From positions 4,836,001-4,900,000 of the forward strand of contig NZ_CP132976.1 of assembly GCF_030864005.1 (NCBI RefSeq): DNA of 64,000 bases, read 5' to 3'. This document shows, in pieces, positions 19,128-27,544 of this stretch; position 1 is the first letter of the stretch; every line of letters starts with the position of its first letter. The translations under genes were made by a program, and so were the position numbers. The DNA is from Achromobacter seleniivolatilans (GTDB lineage Bacteria > Pseudomonadota > Gammaproteobacteria > Burkholderiales > Burkholderiaceae_B). The notes beneath the pieces were generated by a model that saw only the letters and a list, made by a program, of their open reading frames with translations, ran no database searches and was not told where the DNA came from.

Positions 19128-20162
19128 ATGTTGTTGAGGGTGGCAGGCGGTTTGTTGATTGCGCTGGCCGGCGCATTGCTGGCCGTGTGGGCCCACATAC
19201 CCTTGCCCTGGATGTTGGGCGCGCTGTTGGTTACCGCAGCGACACGGATCGCGGGGCTGGGCACCGCGTGCCCGCGGCCGGCGCGCAACGCAGGGCAGTG
19301 GGTGATAGGCACATCGCTCGGGCTTTACTTCACGCCCCAGGTGATTGGGCACATCGGCGCGAACGCGGGGCCTATTGTTGCGGGCATGTTGTTTGCGCTG
19401 GGGTTGGCCTTCATGGGCACGGCGATGTTGCGCCGGTACACCGACGTAGATTTCAAGACCGCCTGGTTCTCATCGGCGATTGGCGGCGCCAGCGAAATGG
19501 CCAGTCTGGCGGAGCGCCACGGCGCGCGCATTGATCGTGTGGCGACGGCCCACAGCGTGCGCGTGTTGCTCGTGGTGGTGACGGTGCCGTTCATCTTTCA
19601 ATGGTGGGGCGTGGCGGGTTTGGACCCCACTGTGCCCGGGCCGCGGGATGTTCATGGCGCCGGTTTGGTTGCGCTGGTGGCCTTGACCTGCGTGGGCGGG
19701 CTGGCCTTCATGAAGCTGCGATTGCCTAACCCTTGGGTGTTGGGGCCGATGCTGATCGCCATGTTGCTGACGTCCAATCGCGTGGAACTGTCGGGCTTGC
19801 CGGAATTCGTGCCAAAAGTTGGCCAACTCTTTATCGGCTGGTCGCTGGGCGATCGGTATCGGCCTGACTTTTTTCGCGCTGCGCCGCGCTTCATGGCGGT
19901 CGTGGCAGCCTTCACGGTAGGCGCACTGGCGCTTGCATTCGGACTGGGCGCATTGTTGTCGCTGTGGTCGGCGGCACCCATTCCGACGCTGATTCTTGGC
20001 ACGACCCCGGGTGGTATCGCCGAGATGGCAATTACTGCGAAGGTGCTGCAATTGGGCGTTCCGGTGGTCACCGCATTTCACGTATCGCGCATGGTTTTTG
20101 TCGTGCTTGTGACCGGTCCCATCTACGCGTTTCTGGCTCGCCGGCAGCGTAATTCCGCCTAG
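19128..20162 (+). CDS. AbrB-family integral membrane protein (COG3180 type)
   Basis: 344 residues from the ATG at 19128, which has GGTGGG 7 bases upstream. A GTG at 19095 would add 11 residues but lacks a ribosome-binding site. About ten hydrophobic segments fall in two similar halves, each with a PLPWMLGALLVT / NPWVLGPMLIAMLL element, the known internal duplication of this family. The C-terminal TPGGIAEMAITAKVLQLGVPVVTAFHVSR is characteristic. Members are annotated as putative ammonia monooxygenases or transport regulators, but function is unproven. Confidence 0.82.
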   Translation: MLLRVAGGLLIALAGALLAVWAHIPLPWMLGALLVTAATRIAGLGTACPRPARNAGQWVIGTSLGLYFTPQVIGHIGANAGPIVAGMLFALGLAFMGTAMLRRYTDVDFKTAWFSSAIGGASEMASLAERHGARIDRVATAHSVRVLLVVVTVPFIFQWWGVAGLDPTVPGPRDVHGAGLVALVALTCVGGLAFMKLRLPNPWVLGPMLIAMLLTSNRVELSGLPEFVPKVGQLFIGWSLGDRYRPDFFRAAPRFMAVVAAFTVGALALAFGLGALLSLWSAAPIPTLILGTTPGGIAEMAITAKVLQLGVPVVTAFHVSRMVFVVLVTGPIYAFLARRQRNSA

Positions 20163-20395
20163 CGGTACTACCGGCCGAGTCAGAAAAAAGCGACATTGGG
20201 GTAAACAACAATATGAGTCGGTATTGCCGGATGAGTATGCTGATTCCGCAGTTGATTCAAGCAGCGCGCGGACTCGTTCTGTTGCTTGACGGCAGGCGGG
20301 AACGCAGCAGCAACGCAGGTACTACTACCGGTCGTTCAGTTCTCACGGCGTCCTTGATTCATTGCATTTCGACATAATCACAGGACGCTAGAAAA
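20163..20395 (+). promoter_or_regulatory. Upstream/leader region of the cold-shock gene
   Basis: 233 bases without a gene before the cold-shock protein. This length fits the long 5' leaders common to cspA-type mRNAs, which control stability and translation at low temperature. No cold-box could be identified with certainty by eye. Confidence 0.35.
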
Positions 20396-20602
20396 ATGGC
20401 TCAGAAGGGCAAAGTTAAGTGGTTCAACGCTGACAAGGGTTACGGTTTCATCACGCCGGATATCGGCGGAACCGACGTTTTCGCACACTTTTCCGCCATC
20501 CAGGGCCGCGGCTATCGCAGCCTGAACGAAGGGCAGGAAGTCGAATTTGAAGTTAAGGATGGTCCGAAAGGACCTCAAGCGGCCGAAATTCGCCCGCTTT
20601 AA
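20396..20602 (+). CDS. CspA-family cold-shock protein
   Basis: 68 residues covering a single cold-shock domain. The RNA-binding motifs RNP1 (KGYGFI) and RNP2 (VFAHF) are intact, after the typical [15 protein letters not shown] start. It binds single-stranded nucleic acid and acts as an RNA chaperone or antiterminator. Two hairpins follow directly. Position beside the origin gives it high gene dosage in growing cells. Confidence 0.95.
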   Translation: MAQKGKVKWFNADKGYGFITPDIGGTDVFAHFSAIQGRGYRSLNEGQEVEFEVKDGPKGPQAAEIRPL

Positions 20603-20604
20603 AT

Positions 20605-20627
20605 CGGGAAATCCCAATTTCCCGTTT
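20605..20627 (+). terminator. First terminator hairpin of the cold-shock gene
   Basis: A perfect 8-bp stem CGGGAAAT / ATTTCCCG with loop CCCA, starting 2 bases after the stop codon and followed by TTT. Confidence 0.65.
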
Positions 20628-20647
20628 GCCAGGTCCGACCTGGCTGC

Positions 20648-20687
20648 AACGCCCCAAGACCTTCTGGTCTGGGGCGTTGTTTCATTT
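20648..20687 (+). terminator. Strong second terminator after the cold-shock gene
   Basis: A stem of about 13 bp (AACGCCCCAAGACC / GGTCTGGGGCGTT, one bulge) with a TTCT loop at 20648-20678, followed by GTTTCATTT. It separates the cold-shock gene from the origin region. Confidence 0.8.
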
Positions 20688-20762
20688 GGGACGCGCAAAG
20701 AGCGGCGGCTCAATCCCAGGAGTTAGTGTTTACTAACTTAGCCATTTACCCTTGGATAAGTC

Positions 20763-20771
20763 TGTGGATAA
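20763..20771 (-). other. Consensus DnaA box in oriC
   Basis: Exact TGTGGATAA, the reverse complement of TTATCCACA, at the left end of the box field. Confidence 0.75.
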
Positions 20772-21567
20772 TTATTTTTGGGCATGAGCATTTTAATGAT
20801 CAGTAATGAAGCAGATGCATCGCTGATTGCATAGTTTTGCACAGATTGTGCAGTGAAAAATCTGATCCCGCAGTGGCTCTATTTCTGGTTTCCATTGAAT
20901 GGAGTGTTCCCCTGCATTCACCGGCAAAACAGGCCTTTCCCTAGGGAAAACGGGCATTTAGCATGATTTTTCACATGAATCTTTTGATGTGCGCGCGTTA
21001 GTGTTGATTATCGCCGGGATGCTCGGACCTCAATTTTGGGGCCAGTGAAGCAAGGTTGTTCACAAAGATATCCCCACCCAGGTTATGCACAGAATTCGAC
21101 GTTTGGGGTCGAAAAATCGACCTCTCAGCCTGTGGATAGAAATGGGGATACTGATCGTTCGAGACGCTCAATCCGGGTGGTTGTGATGAGTGCGTGAGAT
21201 TTTCACACCGCTACTCGACGTCACTTGAACGCAGGCGTTGGCTGGAATCTGAGAACTCCTTAAAAGGAGCATTCCGAGTTTTCCACAGGGTTCACATGAA
21301 ATCCGGCGTATCCGCCAAATGGATGATGGCGCGCCAGCTGGCGCTCAAGCAAGATGTTTGTTCAGTCAAAGGATTGAAAGACTTCACTTGAAGACGGCAA
21401 AACCTTTCACGACCAGCGCGTGAAAAAATACTCGGATAACTTTGGGGATAACTTGCCTGATCATCATTTACGCGCGGTTTGACTGGCCGAATACGAGGTA
21501 GTTCCAAACGAATTTATTAACAGCCAGACCCACGGCGTAATTCGTTTAGCGAGTCGATAGTTGAATG

Positions 21568-21576
21568 TTATCCACA
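21568..21576 (+). other. Consensus DnaA box in oriC
   Basis: Exact TTATCCACA, followed 3 bases later by a one-mismatch copy (TTTTCCACG, 21580-21588). The close pair suggests cooperative DnaA binding. Confidence 0.75.
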
Positions 21577-22164
21577 AAGTTTTCCACGGTTTTTTCCGCT
21601 GTTCGATAGACGCTGCAAGGCCGACGTAAAGCACGTTTGCAAGCCCGTCGCGCGTGCCGGCTGGCATGCCTATTGCCCTATGAGGATCGTTGTTTATTTG
21701 TGCGTTTTCGACGATCTGAGCGGTTTGCAAGGAGCGTCGAAATTCACCTGGCGGCGGCGATCAAATTCCCGTTAGATTTCTGAGTTATCCCCAAAGTTGT
21801 TCCACGTGAATTCGGCTATCCGCGAGCGGACAATTGGGGCTGCTTGTTGATAACAATGTGCAGAACTCATAGGCTGCAGTGAAGGCGACTTTTTGACTCC
21901 CAATAAGATATCCACCGCTGCGTGTGAATAAATCATCGGCTGGTATTTGCGTCGTCGATTTGGATAATTTCTATTTTTTTATTTTTGCTCATGGCGGCGG
22001 CCGTTTGATTTTGAGGCGCCAAAGACTCTTCTGTCTGTGCCCGACTTTGAATGTTGGTTCGTCATTCAAGCTCCCTGTGTTCAGAGGTCCGGCCTTATCC
22101 GCGTTAATCGGCTTATCACGGACGTGTGATTTCACATGAAAATCCAAAAAAATTCATCGTTTTT

Positions 22165-22185
22165 GGGGTAAGGGGTAGGGTAGGG
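22165..22185 (+). other. G-quadruplex motif in the origin region
   Basis: Four G-runs: GGGG (22165-22168), GGGG (22172-22175), GGG (22178-22180) and GGG (22183-22185), with loops TAA, TA and TA. It satisfies the common G4 rule with very short loops. It is flanked by A- and T-rich tracts (CCAAAAAAATTC before, GGAAAAAATCATTTTTTTTC after). Confidence 0.7.
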
Positions 22186-22359
22186 TGGAAAAAATCATTT
22201 TTTTTCATCCAGACTCTTGTTCGTTCGATCGACTAAGAAGATGGCGGCAACCCTCGATTCGAAGTTCTCTCGCTCGCCCAACTCCTATTTTTGAAAGCTC
22301 AACCGTCTTCCGGAAGACTAGGAGTGGACCGTTGGGCTACGAAAATTTATTGAAAGTAG

Positions 22360-22375
22360 TGTTTCACGTGAAACG
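22360..22375. other. parS: parS site 1
   Basis: TGTTTCACGTGAAACG, 15 of 16 bases of the canonical parS. Confidence 0.85.
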
Positions 22376-22406
22376 CAGGGTGCAGAATCGCATCTGGCTT
22401 CGGATG

Positions 22407-22422
22407 TGTTTCACGTGAAACC
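22407..22422. other. parS: parS site 2
   Basis: TGTTTCACGTGAAACC, 15 of 16 bases of the canonical parS; 47 bases from site 1. Confidence 0.85.
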
Positions 22423-22492
22423 TGCGATCGCCGGCTAATTTGAATATCGAGTTGGCAGCGTTGAAACCAGTTCAAATTGTGGAGAAGGGCGG

Positions 22493-22508
22493 TGTTTCAC
22501 GTGGAACA
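22493..22508. other. parS: parS site 3 (hybrid)
   Basis: TGTTTCACGTGGAACA, with one arm of each class. Confidence 0.85.
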
Positions 22509-22600
22509 CCTACCCGTGTGTGCCTGTGGAACTCTCGCAAATCAACATCGTTTGGCTGTCTTTAGTTGGGGTGCAGCGGCTAGGGCTACGCTGGGTCTGG

Positions 22601-22616
22601 TGTTCCACGTGAAACA
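22601..22616. other. parS: parS site 4 (hybrid)
   Basis: TGTTCCACGTGAAACA, the reverse-complement form of the hybrid class. Confidence 0.85.
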
Positions 22617-22667
22617 TCGACGGGTCTGAGCAGCCGCTTCTCTGCCTGTTCTCGTTCGCGCCGTGAA

Positions 22668-22683
22668 TGTTTCACGTGGAACA
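22668..22683. other. parS: parS site 5 (hybrid)
   Basis: TGTTTCACGTGGAACA, 67 bases from site 4. Confidence 0.85.
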
Positions 22684-22735
22684 CGGACTACTTGCGCAGG
22701 TGCGTTCGACAACGATGGGGATGGGTAGGTGCATA

Positions 22736-22751
22736 TGTTCCACCTGCAACA
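22736..22751. other. Degenerate parS-like site
   Basis: TGTTCCACCTGCAACA has two changes from the TTCCACGTGGAA class, one of them in the central CACGTG, but it sits in register with its neighbours (68 bases after site 5, 75 before site 6). Confidence 0.5.
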
Positions 22752-22810
22752 TCACAATCGCGTGCGCCTATAGGCCTGCTTTTGGATACCGGCACTTCGT
22801 TTATATAGAG

Positions 22811-22826
22811 TGTTCCACGTGGAACA
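22811..22826. other. parS: parS site 6
   Basis: TGTTCCACGTGGAACA, a perfect palindrome of the second class. Confidence 0.85.
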
Positions 22827-22877
22827 AGACAGCCTTGCGTAGTCGAGGTCAACTGCAAGCTATGTGCTATCCGCTAA

Positions 22878-22893
22878 TGTTCCACGTGGAACA
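22878..22893. other. parS: parS site 7
   Basis: TGTTCCACGTGGAACA, identical to site 6 and 67 bases after it. Confidence 0.85.
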
Positions 22894-22950
22894 CTTTGAC
22901 TCTCCACGACCCCTTCTTGTGCGAGGGAAGGGTGAATTGCTATACACCTA

Positions 22951-22966
22951 TGTTTCACGTGGAACA
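22951..22966. other. parS: parS site 8 (hybrid)
   Basis: TGTTTCACGTGGAACA, 73 bases after site 7. Confidence 0.85.
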
Positions 22967-23182
22967 TCCCCGCCCTGATCTTTCTCTATTGACCACGAGG
23001 GCCCCCGCGAAACGTCAGTACCTGAATCGCCGTAGTCAGCACTCTCTGGCCAGGGCGCAAGCGGTGGTCACAAGTAAAGAAACACCGGCAGATGCCGACA
23101 TATACACACCTCGGCACCATCTGCCGTCGCCTTTTTCCTACGGTCAATAGGTAGATGGCAAGCCGCTCCTGTCCTCTTTTGA

Positions 23183-23198
23183 TGTTTCACGTGAAACA
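23183..23198. other. parS: parS site 9 (canonical)
   Basis: TGTTTCACGTGAAACA, the exact canonical parS, 55 bases before the mnmG start codon and hence within or next to its promoter or leader. Confidence 0.92.
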
Positions 23199-23252
23199 TG
23201 GAACCCCTGCCTCTATAATGGGCACCGAACGCTCTCTTACCTTTCCCCCATC

Positions 23253-25172
23253 ATGGACTATCCCCGCGAATTCGATGTCATCGTCGTCGGTGGCGGCCAC
23301 GCCGGCACTGAAGCCGCCTTGGCTGCCGCACGCGCTGGCGCCCAGACGCTGCTGCTGACGCATAACATCGAGACCCTAGGCCAAATGTCTTGCAATCCCT
23401 CTATCGGTGGGATCGGCAAGGGCCACCTTGTCAAAGAAGTCGACGCCTTGGGCGGAGCGATGGCTTTGGCAACGGACGAAGCCGGGATTCAGTTCCGCAT
23501 TCTGAACGGATCGAAAGGCCCCGCAGTGCGCGCCACCCGCGCGCAAGCAGATCGGGTGCTGTACCGCCAAGCGATCCGTGGACGTCTGGAGAATCAGCCG
23601 AATCTCTGGTTGTTTCAGCAGGCGGTGGAAGATCTGATGGTGGAGGGCGACCGAGTCGTCGGCGCCGTTACCCAGGTGGGCCTGAAGTTTCGTGCCAAGA
23701 CCGTGGTCCTGACGGCGGGAACGTTCCTCAATGGTTTGATTCACGTGGGACTGCAAAACTACTCGGGCGGCCGTGCCGGAGATCCTCCCGCGATCTCCCT
23801 GGGTCAGCGTCTGAAAGAATTGCAGCTGCCGCAGGGGCGCCTCAAGACCGGCACGCCACCGCGTATCGATGGCCGCACGATCAACTACAGCATCCTGGAC
23901 GAACAGCCTGGCGACTTGGACCCCGTGCCCGTGTTTTCCTACATGGGCAACGTGGGCATGCACCCGCGCCAACTGCCTTGCTGGATTACGCACACCAACG
24001 CCCGTACCCACGACATCATCCGTGGCGGCTTGGATCGTTCGCCCATGTATAGCGGTGTGATTGAAGGCGTGGGTCCGCGTTACTGTCCCTCAATCGAAGA
24101 CAAGATTCATCGCTTCGCCGATAAGGAATCCCATCAGGTCTTCCTGGAGCCTGAAGGCTTGGATACGCACGAGGTTTATCCGAACGGCGTATCGACCAGC
24201 TTGCCCTTCGATGTGCAGCTGAACCTGATCCATTCCTTGCGCGGTCTGGAAAATGCGCACATCATGCGCCCCGGCTACGCGATTGAATATGACTACTTTG
24301 ATCCACGTGGATTGAAGAGCACGCTTGAGACCAAGGCAATTGGCGGTTTGTTTTTCGCCGGCCAGATCAACGGTACGACGGGCTACGAAGAAGCCGCCGC
24401 CCAAGGCCTGTTGGCCGGTGTGAATGCTGCACTGCTTTCGCTGGGCCGGGATCAGTGGACGCCTCGTCGCGATGAGGCCTATCTGGGCGTACTGGTGGAT
24501 GACCTGGTCACGCGTGGCGTGACCGAGCCCTATCGCATGTTCACGTCGCGCGCGGAATATCGCCTTAGCCTGCGCGAAGATAATGCCGACTTGCGTCTGA
24601 CCGAAATTGGCCGCCAGCTGGGCATTGTCGACGATGTGCGTTGGGACGCTTTCAATCGCAAGCGCGACGCGGTAGCCGCAGAAGTTGAGCGCCTGAAGTC
24701 GTCGTGGGTGAACCCGCGCCTGCTGCCGGCTGAAGTGGCCGAACCCTTGCTCGGCAAGGCGATTGAACGTGAGTACTCACTAGCAGATCTGCTTAAACGG
24801 CCGAATGTTTCCTATGAAGCATTGATGACCACCCTCAATGCCGATGGCTCGCTATTGGCGGGGCCCGGCGTGTCGGCAGACCCCGTTCTGGCCGAGCAGG
24901 TCGAGATCCAGGTGAAATACGCCGGGTATATCGCACGCCAGCAGGACGAAGTGCAAAAGCAGATTTCGCATGAGCAGCAGCCGATCCCGGCGGATGTGGA
25001 CTATGACGCAGTGACCAGCCTGTCGTTCGAGGTGCGTCAGAAGTTAAAGACGCATCGTCCCGAGACAGTCGGCCAAGCCGCGCGCATTTCTGGTGTGACC
25101 CCCGCAGCCATCTCGTTGCTGCTTATCCATTTGAAGCGCCTGCATTACGGCTCGCGCAAGCAAGCCGCATGA
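23253..25172 (+). CDS. mnmG: tRNA uridine-5-carboxymethylaminomethyl modification enzyme MnmG (GidA)
   Basis: 639 residues, typical length. The FAD-binding Rossmann motif [21 protein letters not shown] is at the N-terminus. [24 protein letters not shown] and [22 protein letters not shown] are signature segments. The C-terminal helical domain binds MnmE. With MnmE it makes cmnm5U34 in tRNA. The gene starts right after the parS array and overlaps rsmG by ATGA, a classic origin-linked arrangement. Confidence 0.98.
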   Translation: MDYPREFDVIVVGGGHAGTEAALAAARAGAQTLLLTHNIETLGQMSCNPSIGGIGKGHLVKEVDALGGAMALATDEAGIQFRILNGSKGPAVRATRAQADRVLYRQAIRGRLENQPNLWLFQQAVEDLMVEGDRVVGAVTQVGLKFRAKTVVLTAGTFLNGLIHVGLQNYSGGRAGDPPAISLGQRLKELQLPQGRLKTGTPPRIDGRTINYSILDEQPGDLDPVPVFSYMGNVGMHPRQLPCWITHTNARTHDIIRGGLDRSPMYSGVIEGVGPRYCPSIEDKIHRFADKESHQVFLEPEGLDTHEVYPNGVSTSLPFDVQLNLIHSLRGLENAHIMRPGYAIEYDYFDPRGLKSTLETKAIGGLFFAGQINGTTGYEEAAAQGLLAGVNAALLSLGRDQWTPRRDEAYLGVLVDDLVTRGVTEPYRMFTSRAEYRLSLREDNADLRLTEIGRQLGIVDDVRWDAFNRKRDAVAAEVERLKSSWVNPRLLPAEVAEPLLGKAIEREYSLADLLKRPNVSYEALMTTLNADGSLLAGPGVSADPVLAEQVEIQVKYAGYIARQQDEVQKQISHEQQPIPADVDYDAVTSLSFEVRQKLKTHRPETVGQAARISGVTPAAISLLLIHLKRLHYGSRKQAA

Positions 25173-25870
25173 CTGTTCACACCAATCAGGCCGGCACAGA
25201 CATGGCCGGCCGCCTTTCTCGCGCATGCGAACAGCTCGGCGTACACGCCGACGCCGCCGCTCAGACCAAGCTGCTGAATTATCTGTCGCAGATGCAGCGC
25301 TGGAACCGCACGTACAACCTGACCGCCATCCGCGATCCGCAGCAGATGTTGATCCAGCATCTGTTCGATAGCTTGGCCGCCGTAGCGCCGTTCAGCGAGG
25401 CGCTAGGCGCTGCTGACGTGTCTGCCAAGGTCTACGACGTGGGTTCGGGTGGCGGCCTGCCTGGCGTGGTCCTGGCGATCATGCGGCCTGCCTGGTCCGT
25501 GAGCTGCGTCGATGCTGTCGAAAAGAAAACCGCATTCGTCCGCCAAATGAGCGGTGCGCTGGGCTTGCCCAATCTGCAAGCACGTCATGCCCGCATTGAA
25601 ACGCTGGACCCCGCCGAATGTGACATCGTCACTTCGCGCGCCTTCGCGTCTCTGGACGATTTTGCTCAGCTCGCGGGTCGCCACGTACGCAACGATGGTA
25701 CCCTCGTCGCCATGAAGGGCAAGGTCCCCGAAGAAGAAATTCAAGCGTTGCATGCGCGCGGGGAATGGCAAGTCGACCACATTCAGCCGCTCCGTGTTCC
25801 GGAGCTGCAAGCAGAACGCTGCCTGATCTGGATGCGCCGCAACGGCGGACGCAACGAAGGAACCCTATGA
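25169..25870 (+). CDS. rsmG: 16S rRNA (guanine-527-N7)-methyltransferase RsmG (GidB)
   Basis: 233 residues. [31 protein letters not shown] and the SAM-binding [18 protein letters not shown] are characteristic. [12 protein letters not shown] matches the family's conserved segment after the SAM site. It methylates G527 of 16S rRNA; its loss gives low-level streptomycin resistance in other bacteria. It overlaps mnmG and parA by ATGA at both ends. Confidence 0.96.
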   Translation: MTVHTNQAGTDMAGRLSRACEQLGVHADAAAQTKLLNYLSQMQRWNRTYNLTAIRDPQQMLIQHLFDSLAAVAPFSEALGAADVSAKVYDVGSGGGLPGVVLAIMRPAWSVSCVDAVEKKTAFVRQMSGALGLPNLQARHARIETLDPAECDIVTSRAFASLDDFAQLAGRHVRNDGTLVAMKGKVPEEEIQALHARGEWQVDHIQPLRVPELQAERCLIWMRRNGGRNEGTL

Positions 25871-26667
25871 AGAACTTACCCCCCAGCGACACCGCCCGAG
25901 TATTCTGCATTGCCAACCAGAAGGGCGGTGTGGGCAAGACAACGACCGCCATCAATCTGGCGGCTGGTCTTGCCACGCACAATCAACGCGTGCTGCTGGT
26001 GGACCTGGACCCTCAAGGCAATGCCACGATGGGTAGCGGCATTGACAAGAACGCGCTGAAATCCAACCTGTACCAAGTGTTGATTGGCGAGGCCACCATT
26101 GAGCAAGCTCGTGTACGGTCGGAGTCGGGCGGCTATGACGTCCTGCCGGCCAACCGGGAATTGTCCGGCGCCGAGATCGACCTGGTGCAAATGGACGAAC
26201 GCGAGCGTCAGTTGAAGACCGCGATCGATACCGTGGCCAATCAGTATGACTTCGTGCTGATCGATTGCCCGCCGACGCTGTCGCTGCTGACCTTGAACGG
26301 CCTGGCCGCGGCTCATGGCGTCATCATCCCGATGCAGTGCGAGTACTTCGCCCTGGAAGGTTTGTCTGATCTGGTCAACACCATCAAGCGCGTGCATCGC
26401 AATATCAATGACGACCTGCGCGTCATTGGATTGTTACGCGTGATGTTCGATCCGCGCATGACGTTGCAACAGCAAGTGTCCGCGCAGCTCGAGGCGCACT
26501 TTGGCGACAAGGTTTTCAAGACCGTAGTGCCGCGCAATGTGCGTCTGGCCGAAGCACCCAGTTACGGCATGCCGGGCGTGGTCTATGACCGCGCGTCACG
26601 GGGCGCTCAGGCGTATATCTCGTTTGGCGCCGAAATGATCGAGCGCGTCAGGAAAGACTTGAAGTAA
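25867..26667 (+). CDS. parA: Chromosome-partitioning ATPase ParA
   Basis: 266 residues from the ATG at 25867, which overlaps the rsmG stop; an in-frame extension to 25765 lies inside rsmG and is rejected. Deviant Walker A KGGVGKTTTAINLAAG, A' motif VDLDPQGNATMG and Walker B FVLIDCPPTLSLLTLNG are present. It lacks the N-terminal DNA-binding extension of plasmid type Ia ParA, so it is a chromosomal Soj-type protein. It forms a nucleoid-bound ATP dimer that moves ParB-parS complexes. Confidence 0.97.
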   Translation: MKNLPPSDTARVFCIANQKGGVGKTTTAINLAAGLATHNQRVLLVDLDPQGNATMGSGIDKNALKSNLYQVLIGEATIEQARVRSESGGYDVLPANRELSGAEIDLVQMDERERQLKTAIDTVANQYDFVLIDCPPTLSLLTLNGLAAAHGVIIPMQCEYFALEGLSDLVNTIKRVHRNINDDLRVIGLLRVMFDPRMTLQQQVSAQLEAHFGDKVFKTVVPRNVRLAEAPSYGMPGVVYDRASRGAQAYISFGAEMIERVRKDLK

Positions 26668-26676
26668 GTAGTGCTT

Positions 26677-27501
26677 ATGTCCGTCGCAACGCTCTTTTCT
26701 CAGACGCCGCAACAAGCCGAACACACGACGCAAGCCGACGTGCGTGATGGCCTGCGCGTGCGTCTCGAAGAGGCCGCGTTGAACGCCACGGCAGTGCGTG
26801 CGCAGGTGCTCTATGATGGTTGGCTCGTGCGCTTTGCGCCGTCCGTGGCCAAACGAGTGCGCAGCGTCAATGTGCTGGGGTTATCCACACGTCCGCTGGA
26901 CGAGCGGCTGGCGTATTGTTCTTCGTTGTATGCGCGCCATGGCTTGCCCATGGTGCTGCGCATTACCTCCATCGGCCCCGATTTTTCCCTGGACGCCGAA
27001 CTGGAGGCCCGTGGTTATACCTTCACCGGTGAGACCCGAGTCATGAGCATGCCGCTTGGCCCCAGGCCCAGCGGCCGGGGTGGCTTGCTCTTTACGAAAG
27101 TCGGCACTGATCGCTTTGCTCAAGCGGTTGGCGCCATGCGCGGCTCGGCGCAAGAGCACATCGGCGAACATCAAGCGCGCCTGCAGGGGCTGGCTGTGGA
27201 TAAACAGCCGGTGCTGGCGATCGACGCCGCAGGCCAGTGCGTTGCTGCGGGCCTGGCCGTCCGCGACGATGACCTGCTGGGCCTGTTCGACATCGTCACA
27301 GACCCGGGGCAGCGGCGTAAAGGCTACGCCGATGCCCTGGTAGAGCACTTATTGGCTGAGGGCGCCGCCGGCGGCGCCACCACCGCCTATTTGCAGGTAG
27401 AGCCGGAGAATACAGCCGCGCGGGCCTTGTACGGCCGCTACGGTTTCAAAGACTGTTACGCGTATTGGTACCGCCTGCCTGCCGAGCAGGCGGACGCCTG
27501 A
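26677..27501 (+). CDS. GNAT-family acetyltransferase inserted between parA and parB
   Basis: 274 residues from the ATG at 26677, 9 bases after parA. The C-terminal half is a GNAT domain with the acetyl-CoA loop LFDIVTDPGQRRKGYADALV and the terminal VEPENTAARALYGRYGFKD. The N-terminal half (YDGWLVRFAPSVAKRVRSVNVLG) resembles the extra domain found in a group of two-domain GNAT proteins. Co-transcription with parAB is likely from the spacing. Its substrate is unknown; a partition protein is possible but purely speculative. A consensus DnaA box lies at each of 26881-26889 and 27195-27203 inside the gene. Confidence 0.85.
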   Translation: MSVATLFSQTPQQAEHTTQADVRDGLRVRLEEAALNATAVRAQVLYDGWLVRFAPSVAKRVRSVNVLGLSTRPLDERLAYCSSLYARHGLPMVLRITSIGPDFSLDAELEARGYTFTGETRVMSMPLGPRPSGRGGLLFTKVGTDRFAQAVGAMRGSAQEHIGEHQARLQGLAVDKQPVLAIDAAGQCVAAGLAVRDDDLLGLFDIVTDPGQRRKGYADALVEHLLAEGAAGGATTAYLQVEPENTAARALYGRYGFKDCYAYWYRLPAEQADA

Positions 27502-27544
27502 GCCTGGCTCAGGATACAAAAACAGAAGGAAAGAGGATTTAACT

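Larger units (their letters stand above)
20688..22359. other. oriC: Putative chromosomal replication origin (oriC)
   Basis: About 1.7 kb with no plausible gene. DnaA-box matches: exact TGTGGATAA at 20763-20771 and exact TTATCCACA at 21568-21576; TTWTNCACA-type at 20835-20843, 20967-20975, 21083-21091 and 21279-21287; one-mismatch forms at 21056-21064, 21131-21139, 21443-21451, 21580-21588, 21785-21793 and 21845-21853. AT-rich stretches near 21963-21988 and 22130-22215 are candidate unwinding elements. The position immediately before mnmG-rsmG-parAB, with plus-strand genes to the right, fits an origin of bidirectional replication. dnaA itself is not in the window. Confidence 0.8.
22360..23198. 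repeat. parS: parS centromere array (nine sites)
   Basis: Nine 16-bp palindromes of consensus TGTTYCACGTGRAACA within 839 bases. Starts are 22360, 22407, 22493, 22601, 22668, 22811, 22878, 22951 and 23183. Three sequence classes occur: full TTTCACGTGAAA, full TTCCACGTGGAA, and hybrids. Degenerate copies are at 21798-21813 and 22736-22751. The array lies directly upstream of mnmG, and parA and parB are encoded 2.7-5.3 kb downstream. Known ParB proteins bind TGTTTCACGTGAAACA and spread as CTP-dependent clamps. Confidence 0.92.

Noticed and set aside
21194..22418. Short open frames in the origin region (65, 71 and 77 residues)
   Set aside because: No ribosome-binding site, no recognisable motif and composition of non-coding DNA.
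22360..23198. A CRISPR-like pattern of short repeats with unique spacers
   Set aside because: The repeats are 16-bp palindromes matching parS, the spacing is uneven overall, and no cas gene is present.
22667..23358. Three small open frames across the parS array
   Set aside because: Their repeated FHVEH-type peptides are only translations of the parS palindromes.
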